DNA of 64,000 nt from Bactrocera neohumeralis (GCF_024586455.1 NW_026089624.1:4617341-4681340), one strand, 5' to 3'; positions 11,004 to 22,766 are shown, counted from the stretch's first letter. Notes: generated by a model not told the origin, from the letters alone. Numbers and translations are program-made.

Positions 11004-12188
11004 TGCTGTCAAGGTGGCCGGTGCTGCGTCAAGCAACAAGAAATCTATATTTTGAACCTAAAACTAAAATTAAGAAAATTGAATTATAAAAATTATAAAA
11101 TATTGAATTATATAAGTATTGCATACTTACCCTAATAATACATTTGAAATACGAAAATATTACTCACCTTACTTACCTCAACGTAATCTTTTACAATAGC
11201 TAATGAAAGTTGAAAACTATTATACTTACGCCTTTAAATACATATTAACTTTACCACTAGCTTAAGCCGTTATTTTAAGATTTAGCCTAAGCAACTAGAT
11301 GAATTAAAATAAGGACGCAATTATAATAAGACCGGAATCAAGATCGCACGCGTTTTCTTTCTTTCGCTAATTTTCGTCACAGTATCGTGAGTTTAAGTGC
11401 AGGCAATTGGTTGAGTTTTAATTTTAGTGAATTCACGTGTCCCAACTATTTTATATCTCAAAAACTTTTGAGAAATTTCAGTGTCCTTGAAAAAAGGAGC
11501 TATCAGAGCAATGGATTTAGGTTAGTTACTTTAATAAAATAATCCGCTTTGTGTACTTCGTTAGATTATTTATCTGGATTCACTATTCTGTTTACACTAA
11601 TACTTTTTTATAAATATTTTACTTTGTACTTACTTTATTCGATTCCATTCTTGAACTGCTTCCTTCATTATGTGAGCCAAATTGAAACTGAAATGAAAAA
11701 AAAAATTATATTATTTAAGACTATTGTTATGATGCAAATGAAATAAGTAATTGTTAAAGTTATATTTGGTTTGTAACACCTAAACTAATCGATATAGATA
11801 CAGAAGTCTAATATCAGCTATCAGGTATAATCTAAACTACATTGGTGTTCCCGATTTCTAATTCGTGTATACTTTTTCGATTCCATACTTGAAAGTGAAA
11901 CTAAGAATATATTTCTTAATACTACTTTGGACTATTTTTATGATATTATACCAATCACATTATCGTCGAAATTATATATTTAAAGTTGAACTGAGAAATG
12001 CTTTGAAGAAGAGTCACATATGCGTGATCTTGTATCATATGAACCATTTTTTTTTCAGAAAAATTATAAAAAATTTAATTTTTTTACAAAATCGTGAAAA
12101 ATTAGGTAAACAATAATTTAATTATATTTTTTAATTTTTTAATTATTTTAAAAAAGTTATATTTATATATAATTTCCTCAAAGTAAAT

Positions 12189-13163
12189 TGATGACCTTCA
12201 TGAAATATGCATATTCGCATTATTTCGTTATCATTTCCATATTTGCACCAATAGAATTTCTAGGTCATATAAGTATGTATGTACATAGTATATTATTTCT
12301 TTGGCACATTTGTCTGTATGTTTACGAAAGCAAACGCGAGCCACATACATATGTACATACATTCATAATAACAAGTGTCGCACGCATCCTTCGCATCTCC
12401 GTTGTCACGGTCAACCAATGGCCGAAACAGGCGTTTTGTCAAAGATATTTGTGTCCCTAAAAACGTGTGTATTCTAATATCTGTCGCGCTCATTGTGTTC
12501 AGCAGTTGTGTGATGATAGAAAATCCAAGCAAGTGTGATGATAGAAAATCAAAACCATAGACAATTGTTCTTTTTGTAGAACAATGCTTCAATTTTTGTT
12601 GGTAACATATTCATATGTGTACGCGTATGTATGTATGTATGCTTGTGCATTATTTGTTCGGAAGTGTATACAAATATATATACATATAGGTATAAATGAA
12701 TGTATATGAACATGCAGATCAATCCCCGCACATGTAATATATTGATAAGTGATAAAATCAAAATTATACTTATATCATAATTAGTTTAACATGCCAATAT
12801 GGGACTGCCGACGGCAAAACGCAAAAGCATACATATTTGCATACATTGCGGAAGCAAAATTGAAGCATGGAAATATTACAATGCTGTGTTGGGAGTATCA
12901 TAAGAAGCATGCATATGTGTCTTCATATTCTTCATATTGTTCTTCAATATTCCTTGATTGCGCATACATCATATGGCATCATATGCCGTACATATATTAT
13001 TTCTCTTCATATTCTCTGTTTCAGTATGTGGAGAACTGTTAAAAGTGTTAACATTTCACAGCGTGAATTCTGTAGTTGTGTGGTGAGATTCCGTGTCGCA
13101 ATTTTATAAAATGTTCGCTGTCGAACCTGCACCTTCTCTATGTTTTATGTTCTCTGTATGGGT
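12189..13163 (+). repeat. unclassified repeat, copy B
   Basis: Tandem-unit copy of 6650-7600, including the microsatellite patches and the 24-base internal duplication. The preceding 11004-12188 is the AT-rich BEL 3' or LTR-like stretch of unit B, where no gene was seen. Confidence 0.75.
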
Positions 13164-13247
13164 ACACACCTTATCCGAGAACACTGAAAGAGTATCTCCA
13201 AGAAAGAATAATGACATAATAAAAAATAAATGACATAATAGAAAACA

Positions 13248-14229
13248 ATGATAAACAAAGATTGTTTAATACTCACTTTGAGAAACAAAACTATTAATCA
13301 ACATACAATGTTAGAAGAAATTCATAAAGAATTAGGAGATTTAACGTTAACTATAAACTTTGCAAAGAATAAAAATTTCTACTCTGCATCAATAAATTTA
13401 GAGGATATCGAAAAAATAATTAAAACCGAAGGATCAGATATACCCGTAATAAATTTAATGGAATACTCAGATATTCATGTATGTAGAATTGGAGATACCT
13501 TTATTGTTGAATATGAATATCCTATAATCAAAGAAAAATGTGAAACTTACGAAATTACCCCAATATCATATGAACACGGAAAGATAGAATTAGACTCAAA
13601 AATTGCCAAATGTGCTAATGGAATGAAACGAATTAATAAATGTAAAAATATTTTGTCGAAATACATATGCAAAAGAAGAAAAACCAGATAACTGTACAAT
13701 ACCTATATTACTAAATTTGCAATCACAATTTAATGTTATAGAAGAAAATAATGAGGAAATAAAAGAAATTAGCGAGGGAAATATATTAATAAATGGAAAA
13801 AATAATGATAACAACAAAACATATGAAGGAACATATTTAGTTCAATTTAATGAAACAATACAAATTAATAATAATAAATATCATAATTTAGATGAAGAAA
13901 TAAAAAAGTATATTTTAGCGCACGGACAATAAAATATAAAAATATTAGAAATTATGTCCACAAATACGAAATATCAATTCAGTAACATACAAAAATTACA
14001 CAAATGTTTAATCCCGTATGAAGAGCATCCTATACGAAATATTTCTATAACTATTATTGTAATAATCACACTATATATTCTATTAAATGTTAGTTTTAAA
14101 TTGTATTATGCAATTATGAAATGTAAAACACTCAAACTACAAGAAAGACAGAAGAAACAATGCGAAGAAATATTAAAACAACAAGGTATTGAACATCTAA
14201 TCAAAAAGCATATCACAACTAGCGTATAA
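13248..14229 (+). pseudogene. env: errantivirus-type envelope, C-terminal half, copy B
   Basis: Copy of 7685-8665. An extra A near 13675 shifts the frame, so the first open piece ends at 13691 and the original frame resumes from 13717 to 13932. The membrane-anchor piece (13954-14229) matches copy A. The same TAA separates ectodomain and anchor. Since the frame-breaking difference is a homopolymer indel, it may be real or a sequencing error. Confidence 0.6.
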
Positions 14230-14251
14230 AAAGATCAGGAGATATTTTCAC

Positions 14252-14452
14252 CAAAGGAGGAGGGAGTTAACACCCAGCCATACACGTATGACTCATATTA
14301 CCTACCATACACATATATACAACAATAGCAAGCCAATACCACATGACGCATGTGCAACGTGATCAAAACACAAACACATGGAGAGGCATCATCTTACAAG
14401 AGTACAGCCAACACGTGACCAACAATAAGCCAATGCCACATCACGCATATAC
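14252..14452 (+). other. polypurine tract and errantivirus LTR start, copy B
   Basis: Copy of 8688-8889, with the purine tract at 14253-14264 and AGTTAACACCC from 14265. It is cut by the gap at 14453. Confidence 0.55.
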
Positions 14453-14552
14453 NNNNNNNNNNNNNNNNNNNNNNNNNNNNNNNNNNNNNNNNNNNNNNNN
14501 NNNNNNNNNNNNNNNNNNNNNNNNNNNNNNNNNNNNNNNNNNNNNNNNNNNN
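14453..14552. other. assembly gap (100 N)
   Basis: Exactly 100 N, the usual placeholder for a gap of unknown size. The tandem array abuts it on the left. Confidence 0.99.
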
Positions 14553-15303
14553 TTCGTTGGGTTATTACTGTCTTCCTTTTGTGCTTATTTTCTTCGTCGT
14601 TTGACAGTTCATATTCAGTAATTTTGCTTACATTTCAAGGAACAGTATAACACGTAATTAAAAGCTGTTTTATTTATTAAATTGTTCATAAAATTGCAAC
14701 TTTAAATTCATAATTTATCATTAATTCAATTAAATATATTTAAAAGAATGTGTGTGTGTTAAATTGGTTAAATTTTTTGCAAGCAGTGCAACAAAAACCT
14801 CAAAAGAAGAGAGCCATTATTTGAGCAAATGTGAAAATGTGCGCTTTTTGCTTACTTATATCTAAAAAACAAATTAACATTTAACAATAAATTTACATTT
14901 AAACCAAAGTTTAATTCATTGGCTATCCGTGCTATATAAATTTAAAAAAATCCGTCCACGCATTTAAGAGGAATAAGCAATGAAAATGAGATACTAAACT
15001 AAACCCAACCCTACTAATTTCCCGAATGGTAAGACTTTCTTTTCGGAAAATCAAAATATTGCTTTTCTGCAATTCGAAATTTTTTTTTTAAATTTGGCAT
15101 ATTTAAGATTTAACCAAGCACGATCACGAAATAAATTTTAAAACTATTAAAAAATAAAACTAAAAGTTTTTATAAAACGTGTAAAGAGCACTAATTTAAG
15201 TGAAAGAATAAACCTTTCCGCAAAAAATTACACTTGTAGCTTACGATCGTGCTTTAAATACAAACCGACAGGTTGTCCGGATTTCACCGCTACTATACAT
15301 ATA
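14553..15303. other. AT-rich stretch without recognised gene
   Basis: No open frame with recognisable product on either strand and no element ends seen. It could be intergenic or intronic host DNA. Confidence 0.5.
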
Positions 15304-16080
15304 TACACAAACTTCTTCTTCTTAATTGGCGTAGACACCGCTTACGCGATTATAGCCGAGTTAACAACAGCGCGCCAGTCGTCATGTGGCGCCAATTGAA
15401 TATTCCAAGCGTAGCCAGGTCTTTCTCCACCTGGTCCTTCCAACGGAGTGGAGGTCTTCCTTTCCTCTGCTTCCCCCGGCGGGTACTCGAAAACTCACAA
15501 CGTCGACTCATCAGTTGTTGTCATCGTCAAAGCCTCTGCACCATATAGCAGGACGGGAATTATGAGTGACTTATAGAGTTTGGCTTCTGTTCGTCGAGAG
15601 AAGACTTTGCTTCTCAATTGCCTACTCAGTCCGAAGTAGCACCTGTTGGCAAAAGTTATTACGTGTTGGATTTCGAAGCTGAGACTGTTGGTGGTGTTTA
15701 CGCTGCTTCTAAGATAGACGAAATTATCTACAACTTCAAAGTAATGACTGTGAACAGTGACGTGAAAGCCAAGTCGCGAGTGCGACGACTGTTTGTTTGA
15801 TGACAGAAGATATTTCGTCTTGCCCTCCTTCACTGCCAGACTCATTTGCTTTGCTTCCTTGTCCAGTCTGGAGAAAGAAGAACTAACGGCGCGGGTGTTG
15901 AGGCCGATGATATAAATATCATCGGCATACGCCAGCAGCTGTACACTCTTATAAAAGATTGTACCTCTTCGATTAAGTTCTGTAACTCGAATTATTTTTT
16001 CCAGCAGCAGGTTGAAGAAGTCGCACGATAGCAGTCCCCTTGTCTGAAACCTCGTTTGGAGCTATTCCAACAGCATTTAA
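15304..16080 (-). mobile_element. RTE-like non-LTR retrotransposon, 3' fragment
   Basis: Read on the minus strand, the right part encodes the end of the RT and thumb (KTKYLLSSNKQSS, NFVYLRSSVNT, KLYKSLIIPVLLYGAEAL), followed after an internal deletion near 15488 by the RWKDQVEKDL/NWRH-type C-terminus. It ends in the CTTCTTCTTCTT (AAG repeat on the minus strand) tail at 15304-15330. The polymerase core is absent. The same family is found at 19.8, 27.3, 36.3, 43.8, 47.3 and 52.5 kb. Confidence 0.75.
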
Positions 16081-17431
16081 TAAACGTTCAAAGACAAGGC
16101 ATCGCTGGGTCAATGTTTAACACCATACAAACGGCAAATATTGATATATGATTGAATTGTTCAAGCATATCGTGCGCGTGAGGATAAATTAGCGGTTAGT
16201 TACTGCAAATGAAAAAAATATAACGGAGAAAAAATTAAAACTCTATAATTTGCAGATCCGCTACAACAAAAAGATATGGTCTTTGTCGGCGGCGTTATTT
16301 TGACAGAGGTGACAAAGGATCGTGATGGGTTTTGAACGTGTATATGAAACAAGAATATTAAGTAAAGTATTACAGAAACTGACAAAGAGCTGACAGTAGT
16401 AACAAGAGCCAAAAGTTAAAAAAAGAAATTTCATATTGTTATTGTTTTAAAGTTATACCTATACCTGCGTTTTGTGTTCTGTTAATATAACTTGTAATAA
16501 TATGTATCTAAGTATATTTACGTAAAAATAACAAGATAGTTATCTATTAATAACTTTGAAAGTATATATTAAACGTATTTATAAAACTGATTATTCCGCG
16601 CACGCTATGTATACGTATGGTATTAATTAATTTTAACAATCAGTTAAAGCAAATATTATTTTACAAATAAATAAAACAACTTAATATAAAAAATACCGAA
16701 TTTTATTTAATAGAATTGAAATTGTTAGAAATAACAAATGAGTAACAAACCGAGGTAACAGATATGCTTGTTACTGCTGATTTGTTTATATGTTAAAGGT
16801 AAAATCGGCTAACCAAAATAATAACACCAACAGAAATTTGGGTAACAAATACTTTTTCTTATGCATAACACTTACATAGGTTAGCTATACGCTAACGAAA
16901 GTATTTGTTACCCGTAACAGACAGATTTGATAACAAATGTTTGTATTCTGCTAGAACAAAGCAGTATGCCATATTTGTCATTGGATAGAGCAAGAAAACC
17001 ATTAAACATCAAATAGAGATGTGTTACTTTTTTCCCACTCTCTGAACAAAAGTAACAAATATTTTAACGTATGCCAAAGTGAATAATAACAATCCGCTTA
17101 CACGTTTGCTAACAGATTCCCGATTTGTAGGGTAATGTCCAAATCAGCTGTGATATTATAGTAAATTTCACTACTGACAAAGAGATGGCGCTAAATGAGA
17201 TTCACACAGCGAGATTTTAAGAAGATTAGCATCGAATCTTCTCGGTGACGAGTTTAAGAAGTGTCATTTTTGTTTGGTGAAATCTTGCTAAATCTAGCAG
17301 ATAAGTGAGAAAATCTGGTCAAAAGTCTTAATTTCGGTAACTGTCGGAACATGGTATTAGGTGCGTTTGAAAGTTAATAATTGTAGTTCTGTAATTTCAC
17401 AAATTTTCGATAGATGACTCTGCATCTTGTC
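16081..17431. other. spacer without recognised gene
   Basis: AT-rich sequence with repeated GTAACAAA-type words between 16730 and 17060 and one perfect inverted repeat (next entry). No coding signature on either strand. Confidence 0.45.
16840..16913. repeat. perfect 16-bp inverted repeat with nested palindrome
   Basis: GGGTAACAAATACTTT at 16840-16855 pairs exactly with AAAGTATTTGTTACCC at 16898-16913. The loop contains GTTAGC-TATAC-GCTAAC (16880-16896), a second short palindrome. It could be the core of an old MITE or a cruciform-forming site. No target duplication was identified. Confidence 0.7.
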
Positions 17432-17435
17432 ACAC

Positions 17436-17787
17436 TGTGGCAACTCCGCCTGTAGCAAATTCCACCACAGCACAATTACAGCTGTTGAGCTGAATTGCAG
17501 TCACGAGTCTTATGCTACTGAACAATTACAACTGTTGAGCTGAATTGCAGTTACGATTCTTATGCCGCTAACAATTACAATTACAGATATTTAGCTGAAT
17601 TGAAGTTACCATGTGGCATGAGACTGAAGAGTTCTTATTCTAGCAACTGCTAACGCACATACCACTCCACACACATATTTATATAAAGAGGAGCGTTCAT
17701 TTTTAAAGTAAAAGTTTCAAAGTGTAATTGTATTTCATATAAGAATCATTTTATACCATTTTGGTAATAAGGCTTTTATCGCTGAAA
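17436..17787 (+). repeat. Gypsy 5' LTR
   Basis: Begins TGTGGCAACTCC and ends near GCTGAAA before the PBS. It contains three tandem copies of a roughly 50-bp unit (ACAATTACARCTG...GAGCTGAATTGCAGT); the 3' LTR has two. A TATATAAAG box-like sequence at about 17681 may be the promoter. Confidence 0.85.
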
Positions 17788-17788
17788 T

Positions 17789-17808
17789 TGGTGACCCCGA
17801 TGTGATTT
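17789..17808 (+). promoter_or_regulatory. Gypsy primer-binding site, probably tRNA-Trp
   Basis: TGGTGACCCCGATGTGAT starts one base after the LTR. TGG complements the tRNA CCA end, and the rest matches the complement of an insect tRNA-Trp acceptor and T stem with about one mismatch. The tRNA identity is from recall and should be aligned. Confidence 0.6.
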
Positions 17809-17868
17809 CTGAGGATTGCGTCAAACTAATCCCAATAGTATTCACATGTTACTATAAGTACAACACAA

Positions 17869-18640
17869 ATGACTCACGATCGTTCACCCGTTCACCATGA
17901 GCAAAATCAACAGGAGCAAAGGGTAGCAGAGACGCAACAACAGCGGCGAGACGCCTTGCTGCTACAGAATTCTTTATTATCCGGAGACCCTCAGAACGTG
18001 CTTTTCAGCGACACAGATACTGACATTCCTGTAACAGACAACAGACCATCTGGTGCAAACATTAATTTCAATGCGGTACAAGGCAACTTTAACAATCATT
18101 ATCCATGTCGCAACGTCCAGTCGAATAACGATGCACAAATTATGTCAGTTACACAACTCAGACTCCTTGAATTCTGGACCAACGATCGTGAGCTCTGGCT
18201 CATTCAGGTGGAGGCACAGCTGGGGTCGCGAAACATCAGAAACGACAATACTATGTACCAGGCAGTCGTCCACGCTTTGAAGCCAGAAGTACTCAAGTGT
18301 CAGACATCATTAGGGCACCACTAGCTCAAGTTAAGTACATCTACATATTTTAAAACCAATCTCATAAAACGTTTCACCGATTCAGTTGATCGCCATGTGT
18401 ACAAGCTGTTGACAGAGCTTGAATTTGGGAATCGGCCGTCCAGAACAACAGCACGCTTGACCAGCTCGCCGAAGCTGCAAACAGTGCCATGGAAAACCAC
18501 ACCAGTTCTCAGGTTATGCCAACCAGCATCCAGGCTTTACCAGCTCATGTCTATGCCGTCGCAAACAGTGGTTTCCATTCATAGCCACATTACAGTTACG
18601 ACACAAGTTACTTTGTTGAGCACAGGCTCAGCAACCTAGA
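17869..18640 (+). pseudogene. Gypsy gag remnant
   Basis: A 151-codon open piece starting at 17869 begins with a Gln-rich segment, then has LLEFWTNDRELWLIQVEAQL and ALKPEVLKC. This is the capsid N-terminal signature (PFWxxDPxLWFxQVEAQF, LxPEVL) common in arthropod Ty3/Gypsy Gag. It stops at 18322-18324 and continues in other frames (MYKLLTELEFGNRPS around 18397). No zinc knuckle was found. In a live element it would form the particle. Confidence 0.75.
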
Positions 18641-18879
18641 ACGGACCATATAGACTCTGACAGCCGCACTTTCCCAGTTGTCCAGTAAACTCAGCAAAAG
18701 CAGCGAGAGACGTCCACGATCTCGAACTCCAGGAACATCAGGTCTTTCTATCACTACAAATTCGGTGAGAGAGCCCACCGATGTCTTCAACCCTGCACAT
18801 ACAAGCCTGCTATCAACCAGGGAAACTAGCGAGGCTGTCGTCATCAGTCAAGGCGGTTTGCGACAGCAGTCATCATGTT

Positions 18880-19262
18880 TCATCTAACAAGGAGTATCGC
18901 CTGCATGTACATGACAGATCTTCACTCCAGAAACTCCTCGTTGACTTTGGCTCAGTGATCTCTTTAGTACCACAAGCTTTGTAAAGCAAAAACTATTGGC
19001 GTCGGAATTCAAACTTTATGCAGCAAACTCAACTAGCATCAATACATACGGTCATCAACCAGTCACCTTCAACCTTGGTCTTCGTCGAGCTTTCACATGG
19101 CCCTTCATCATCGCCGACGTTCAATCTGCGATCATTGGGGCTGACTTTATCGTACACTATGGCCTACTGATAAAACATCGACTCATCGACCCGTTAACAT
19201 CACTCACTACAACGGGAGAACTTGCTGAAACCACAGAATATGGTATTTCGACAGTGGACTAG
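18880..19262 (+). pseudogene. Gypsy aspartic protease remnant
   Basis: The frame ending at about 18984 contains LHVHDRSSLQKLLVDFGS, equivalent to the protease active site, with DTG replaced by DFG. The next open piece (18996-19262) has YAANSTSINTYG and FIIADVQSAIIGADFI, the standard following motif and flap/dimer region (IIGADFL). The missing Thr-Gly implies loss of activity. Confidence 0.75.
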
Positions 19263-19787
19263 CAAGTACTTTTCAACACCCTTACCAATAATAGGTATGA
19301 CGAGCTACTAAACCGTTTTATTGAGATCACCAAGCCCAGCATCATATCAGCCTCTCATAACATAGCTGACGTGGCTCACCACATTGAACGAGTCCGCTGA
19401 CTAGCCGGTGAAAAACTAAAAGCAGCAAAAGATGCCATCAGCCTGCTCCTAGAGTTTGGGGTGATTCAACCTTCTGGCAGCAACTGACCAAGTCCCATCC
19501 ACACGATACCCAAGAAGCTGTGTATATCATCAGATTCCTGTGGCTCCAGAAGACATCGAGAAGACAGTAGTCACAACAACTTTCGGCTCTTTTGATTTCC
19601 TGGGAATGCCGCCGGGACTATGCAATGCAACCCAAGCCTTTCAGCGCCACATGGACAATATCTTATGAGGTTTGGACTTCGTTGACTCGTAAGGAACAGC
19701 TCCAGCACCTTGAAAAGATTTTAATCGTTCTACGCGCCAATAAACTCACTATGAAATCCAGTTAGTGTAACTGCGCTAAAAGAGAGG
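19263..19787 (+). pseudogene. Gypsy reverse transcriptase, N-terminal part
   Basis: Broken frames give HHIERVR, the EFGVIQPSGSN finger motif (about 19456-19488), FGSFDFLGMPPGLCNATQAF (about 19582-19641) and the LEKILIVLRANKLTM region. The catalytic YxDD box expected after the GLDFV segment near 19670 is deleted. The RT continues at 23208 after the RTE-like insertion. Confidence 0.75.
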
Positions 19788-20598
19788 TGACATACCTTCT
19801 CTTCTTCTTAATTGGCGTAGACACCGCTTATGCGATTATAGCCGAGTCAACAACAGCGCGCCTGTCGTTTCTTCTTTTCGCTACGTGGCGCCAATTGGAT
19901 ATTCCAAGCGAAGCCAGGTCCTTCTCCCCTTGGTCCTTCCAACGGAGCGGAGGGCTTCCTCTTCCTCTGCTTCCCCCGACGGGTACTGCGTCGAATACTT
20001 TCAGAGCTGGAGTGTTTTCGTCCATCCGGACAACATGACCTAGCCAGCGTAGCCGCTGTCTTTTCGCTGAACTATGTCAATTTTGTCATATATCTCGTAC
20101 AGCTCATCGTTCCATCGAATGCGACATTCGCCGTGGCCAACGCGCAAAGGACAATAAATCTTTTGCAGAACCTTTCTCTCGAAAACTCGTAACGTCGACT
20201 CATCGGTTGCTGTCATCGGCCAAGCCTCTGCACCATACAGCAGGAGGGGAATTATGAGCGACTTAGAGAGTTTGGCTTTTGTTCGTCGAGAGAGGACTTT
20301 ACTTTTCAATTGCCTACTCAGTCCGAAGTAGCACCCGTTGGCAAGAGCAATCCTGCGTTGGATTTCCAGGCTGACATTGCCTGGCTGACATTACGCTGGT
20401 TCCAAGATAGACGAAATTATCTACAACTTCAAAGTTATGACTACTGTCAACAGTGACCTGAGAGCCAAGTCGCGGGTGCGACGACTGTTTGTTTGATGAC
20501 AGGAGATATTTTGTCTTGCCCTCGTTCACTGCCAGACCCATTTTCTGTGCTTCCTTGTCCAGCCTGGGGAAAGCAGAACTAACGGCGCGGGTGTTGAG

Positions 20599-20911
20599 TA
20601 GGGTGGGTCGATTCCGGACTTTTGTCGATACGTAATTTCTAATAGTGCGGAAAAGTTGCCTTAGTACTTCCTGATTCCAATGTAACTTTTTGTTTTGAGA
20701 TCGGATTGCATCTTCAACCCCAACTCCGGCCTTGAAATTTCGGAAATTCGCCTAAAATCGAGAAATTGTCTACCTAGCGCCTGAAATACGCATCTCATGG
20801 CAAAATGTATAAAACAAAAGTTATTTGTCACGTCATTTGCTACCGAAACGGTGTATGTGCTCATGGCCGTAGGACGAACCGTTCCCGAGATACGAGCGAG
20901 GTGAAAATCGG
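20599..20911 (+). repeat. left long TIR of copy 1
   Basis: Pairs with the reverse complement of 22767-23093. Landmarks in both arms: TGCGGAAAAGTTGCC, GAGATCGGATTGCATC, CGGCCTTGAAATTTC, GAAATACGCATCTCATGG and GGCCGTAGGACGAACC. The left arm lacks a GC-rich segment (AAGGCGGCGCGCCACAG) that is present in the right arm. Confidence 0.9.
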
Positions 20912-20929
20912 CTTGCGGCCACACTTCTT

Positions 20930-21185
20930 GACGTTGATTTCGCCGAGTGCTATCACTCACATTCATTCACCTACGCCAAAGGAGACGTTCGGATAGGTCT
21001 CCACACAAATATTTTTTCATCGAGTTCCTTCACTCTTGTCGGTGATTTCGCCGCGTTCTATCACTTACATTCATTTCCCTGCGCCATACGACTCGTTCGG
21101 ACTGGTCTCCACATAAATATTTTTTCATCGAGTTCCTCCACTTTGTCGTTGATTTCGCTGAGTGCTATCACTTACATATATTCTC
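20930..21185 (+). repeat. tandem repeat of about 107 bp upstream of the transposon ORF
   Basis: About two and a half units with the order GATTTCGCCGAGTGCTATCAC, ACATTCATT, a Cys-free GGTCTCCACACAAATATTT block and CATCGAGTTCCT. It also occurs inverted at 43230-43500 in copy 2, so it belongs to the element and may be a promoter or subterminal binding region. Confidence 0.75.
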
Positions 21186-21207
21186 TCAACAGAACACAGA
21201 ACTCAAA

Positions 21208-22736
21208 ATGTCTGTATCTAAATTTAAATTTAGACAGAAATGTCCTGTGTTTGGCATATATCCGTACAATCTCTCTGAGTCCCAGTTACCTACTTACCAG
21301 GATGTTCTTTTGTGTTATCAGTTTGAAAGATTTCGTATAGGGCGACACCGAGGCGACAACTATGACCCTAGGAGTAAAGAAGTTACAGAAATAGTTGCAA
21401 AAAAAGTTGAAAATACTTTCAAAAAGTCATCTATTCCGATAGTTTCACACACCAGAGTTGTACAAATGCTCACCACATACCATAAGAAATTTCTGACTCT
21501 TAAACAAATGTTTTTAAGGAACCCAATAGGTTTGAGCTCTAAAAGAGACGACTTTGTCTCTTCTGCCGGAAAATTATTTGACATCGCTGCTTGTAAATGC
21601 ATTTATTTTTCTTCTTGCACTTGTCCAAAGGAAAGGAAAGTTCCTATCAATGAACAACCATTTCTCTTGGACCAGAGAACCAGAAGAATTGGTCGCATTG
21701 GAAGTGTTGATCTACCTGAAACAAAAAAGATTACAAAGAAAAATGAACGTAAAGAAAAGCTTTTAAAACGTCATTCAACATCAAGACTTAACAGAAAAGT
21801 ATCAGCTAGAACACGTGACCATTCAGATCAGCCAGACTCTCATACAAACGACAACAATGTAGGTGCGTCGCACATGGATTCTTCCAAAAACGATGCTGAT
21901 GATGAATTTGCTCTTCCATCCTCTAAGACCAAACAAGAACACACTAGTATTGGAACACACTGCCTTAGCTGCCCAAAGATTTGGAGTAAGTGATAGAGCA
22001 GCGACCTTGATTGTTTCATCTGCTTTTCTGGATGCCAAAAAAGCAGGTTTGATAACAGAGGATCAGGCTAGCTTTGTCATTGACAAATGCAAGATCAGTC
22101 GGGCAAAAAAAAAGTTTTGGAGTTAAGCTCCAAAACACCGAAAGTATTGACTCTGTATATGGGCTGTACTTTGACGGCCGCAAAGACAATACACTTACAC
22201 AATTCAGCGAAGGTGAAAAGTACTACCGCGACACTGTCAAAGAGGAACATATTTTTCTTATAGCGGAACCTGGTTGTCATTACTTTGGCCACGTCACAGC
22301 TACATATATGGCAACATTTACAAGACAATTCATTTGATGTGGAACATCTAGAAGTTGTCGGTGCTGATGGCACCAACACGAACACAGGTTGGAAAGGTGG
22401 AATCATTCGGAAACTAGAAGAAAGAGTAGATAGGCCATTACAGTGGGTTGTTTGTCTTCTACATTTCAACAAACTTCCATTTCGTGCTCTTTTCGAACAC
22501 ATAGATGGTGTCTCAAAGAGTCGAAATACATTCTCTGGCGACATAGGTAAACTGCTCCCTGATTGTGAGAAGTTGCCTGTTGTCAAATTTGAAAGTTTTC
22601 CATCCTGCCAGTTACCTACTGCGGTTATTAATCCGACCCAACGTAGTACAGACCAAGCTTATCTCTACAAAATATCAGAAGCTGTTATTGGGAGGAACCC
22701 GAAGAGCAGCCACCTCCACGCGGTGGGTTCTGGGTG
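21208..22736 (+). pseudogene. transposase-like protein of the long-TIR element, copy 1
   Basis: Starts MSVSKFKFRQKCPVFGIYPY at 21208. An N-terminal domain is followed by a Cys cluster (AACKCIYFSSCTCPKER, about residue 130), a basic segment rich in Lys and Arg, then helices (ALAAQRFGVSDRAATLIVSS). The frame shifts at an A9 run (22105-22113) into VKLQNTESIDSVYGLYFDGR. Further shifts lead to VVGADGTNTNTGWKGG near 22354 and LQWVVCLLHFNKLPFRALF near 22437. An extra G near 21935 also breaks this copy. The Asp-containing GADGTNTNTG could be part of an RNase H-fold catalytic core (inference). Ends by read-through into the TIR. Confidence 0.7.
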
Positions 22737-22766
22737 ACCAATACAGGTTAGCTGAGAGCTGCAACA

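Larger units (their letters stand above)
8898..14452 (+). repeat. tandem duplication unit B (ends at assembly gap)
   Basis: Second head-to-tail unit. It ends at CATCACGCATATAC, immediately before 100 N, at the base just short of where unit A joins unit B. It has a 24-base tandem duplication near 12521-12550 (TGTGATGATAGAAAATC repeated) that unit A lacks, so the offset becomes 5563 after that point. Confidence 0.95.
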
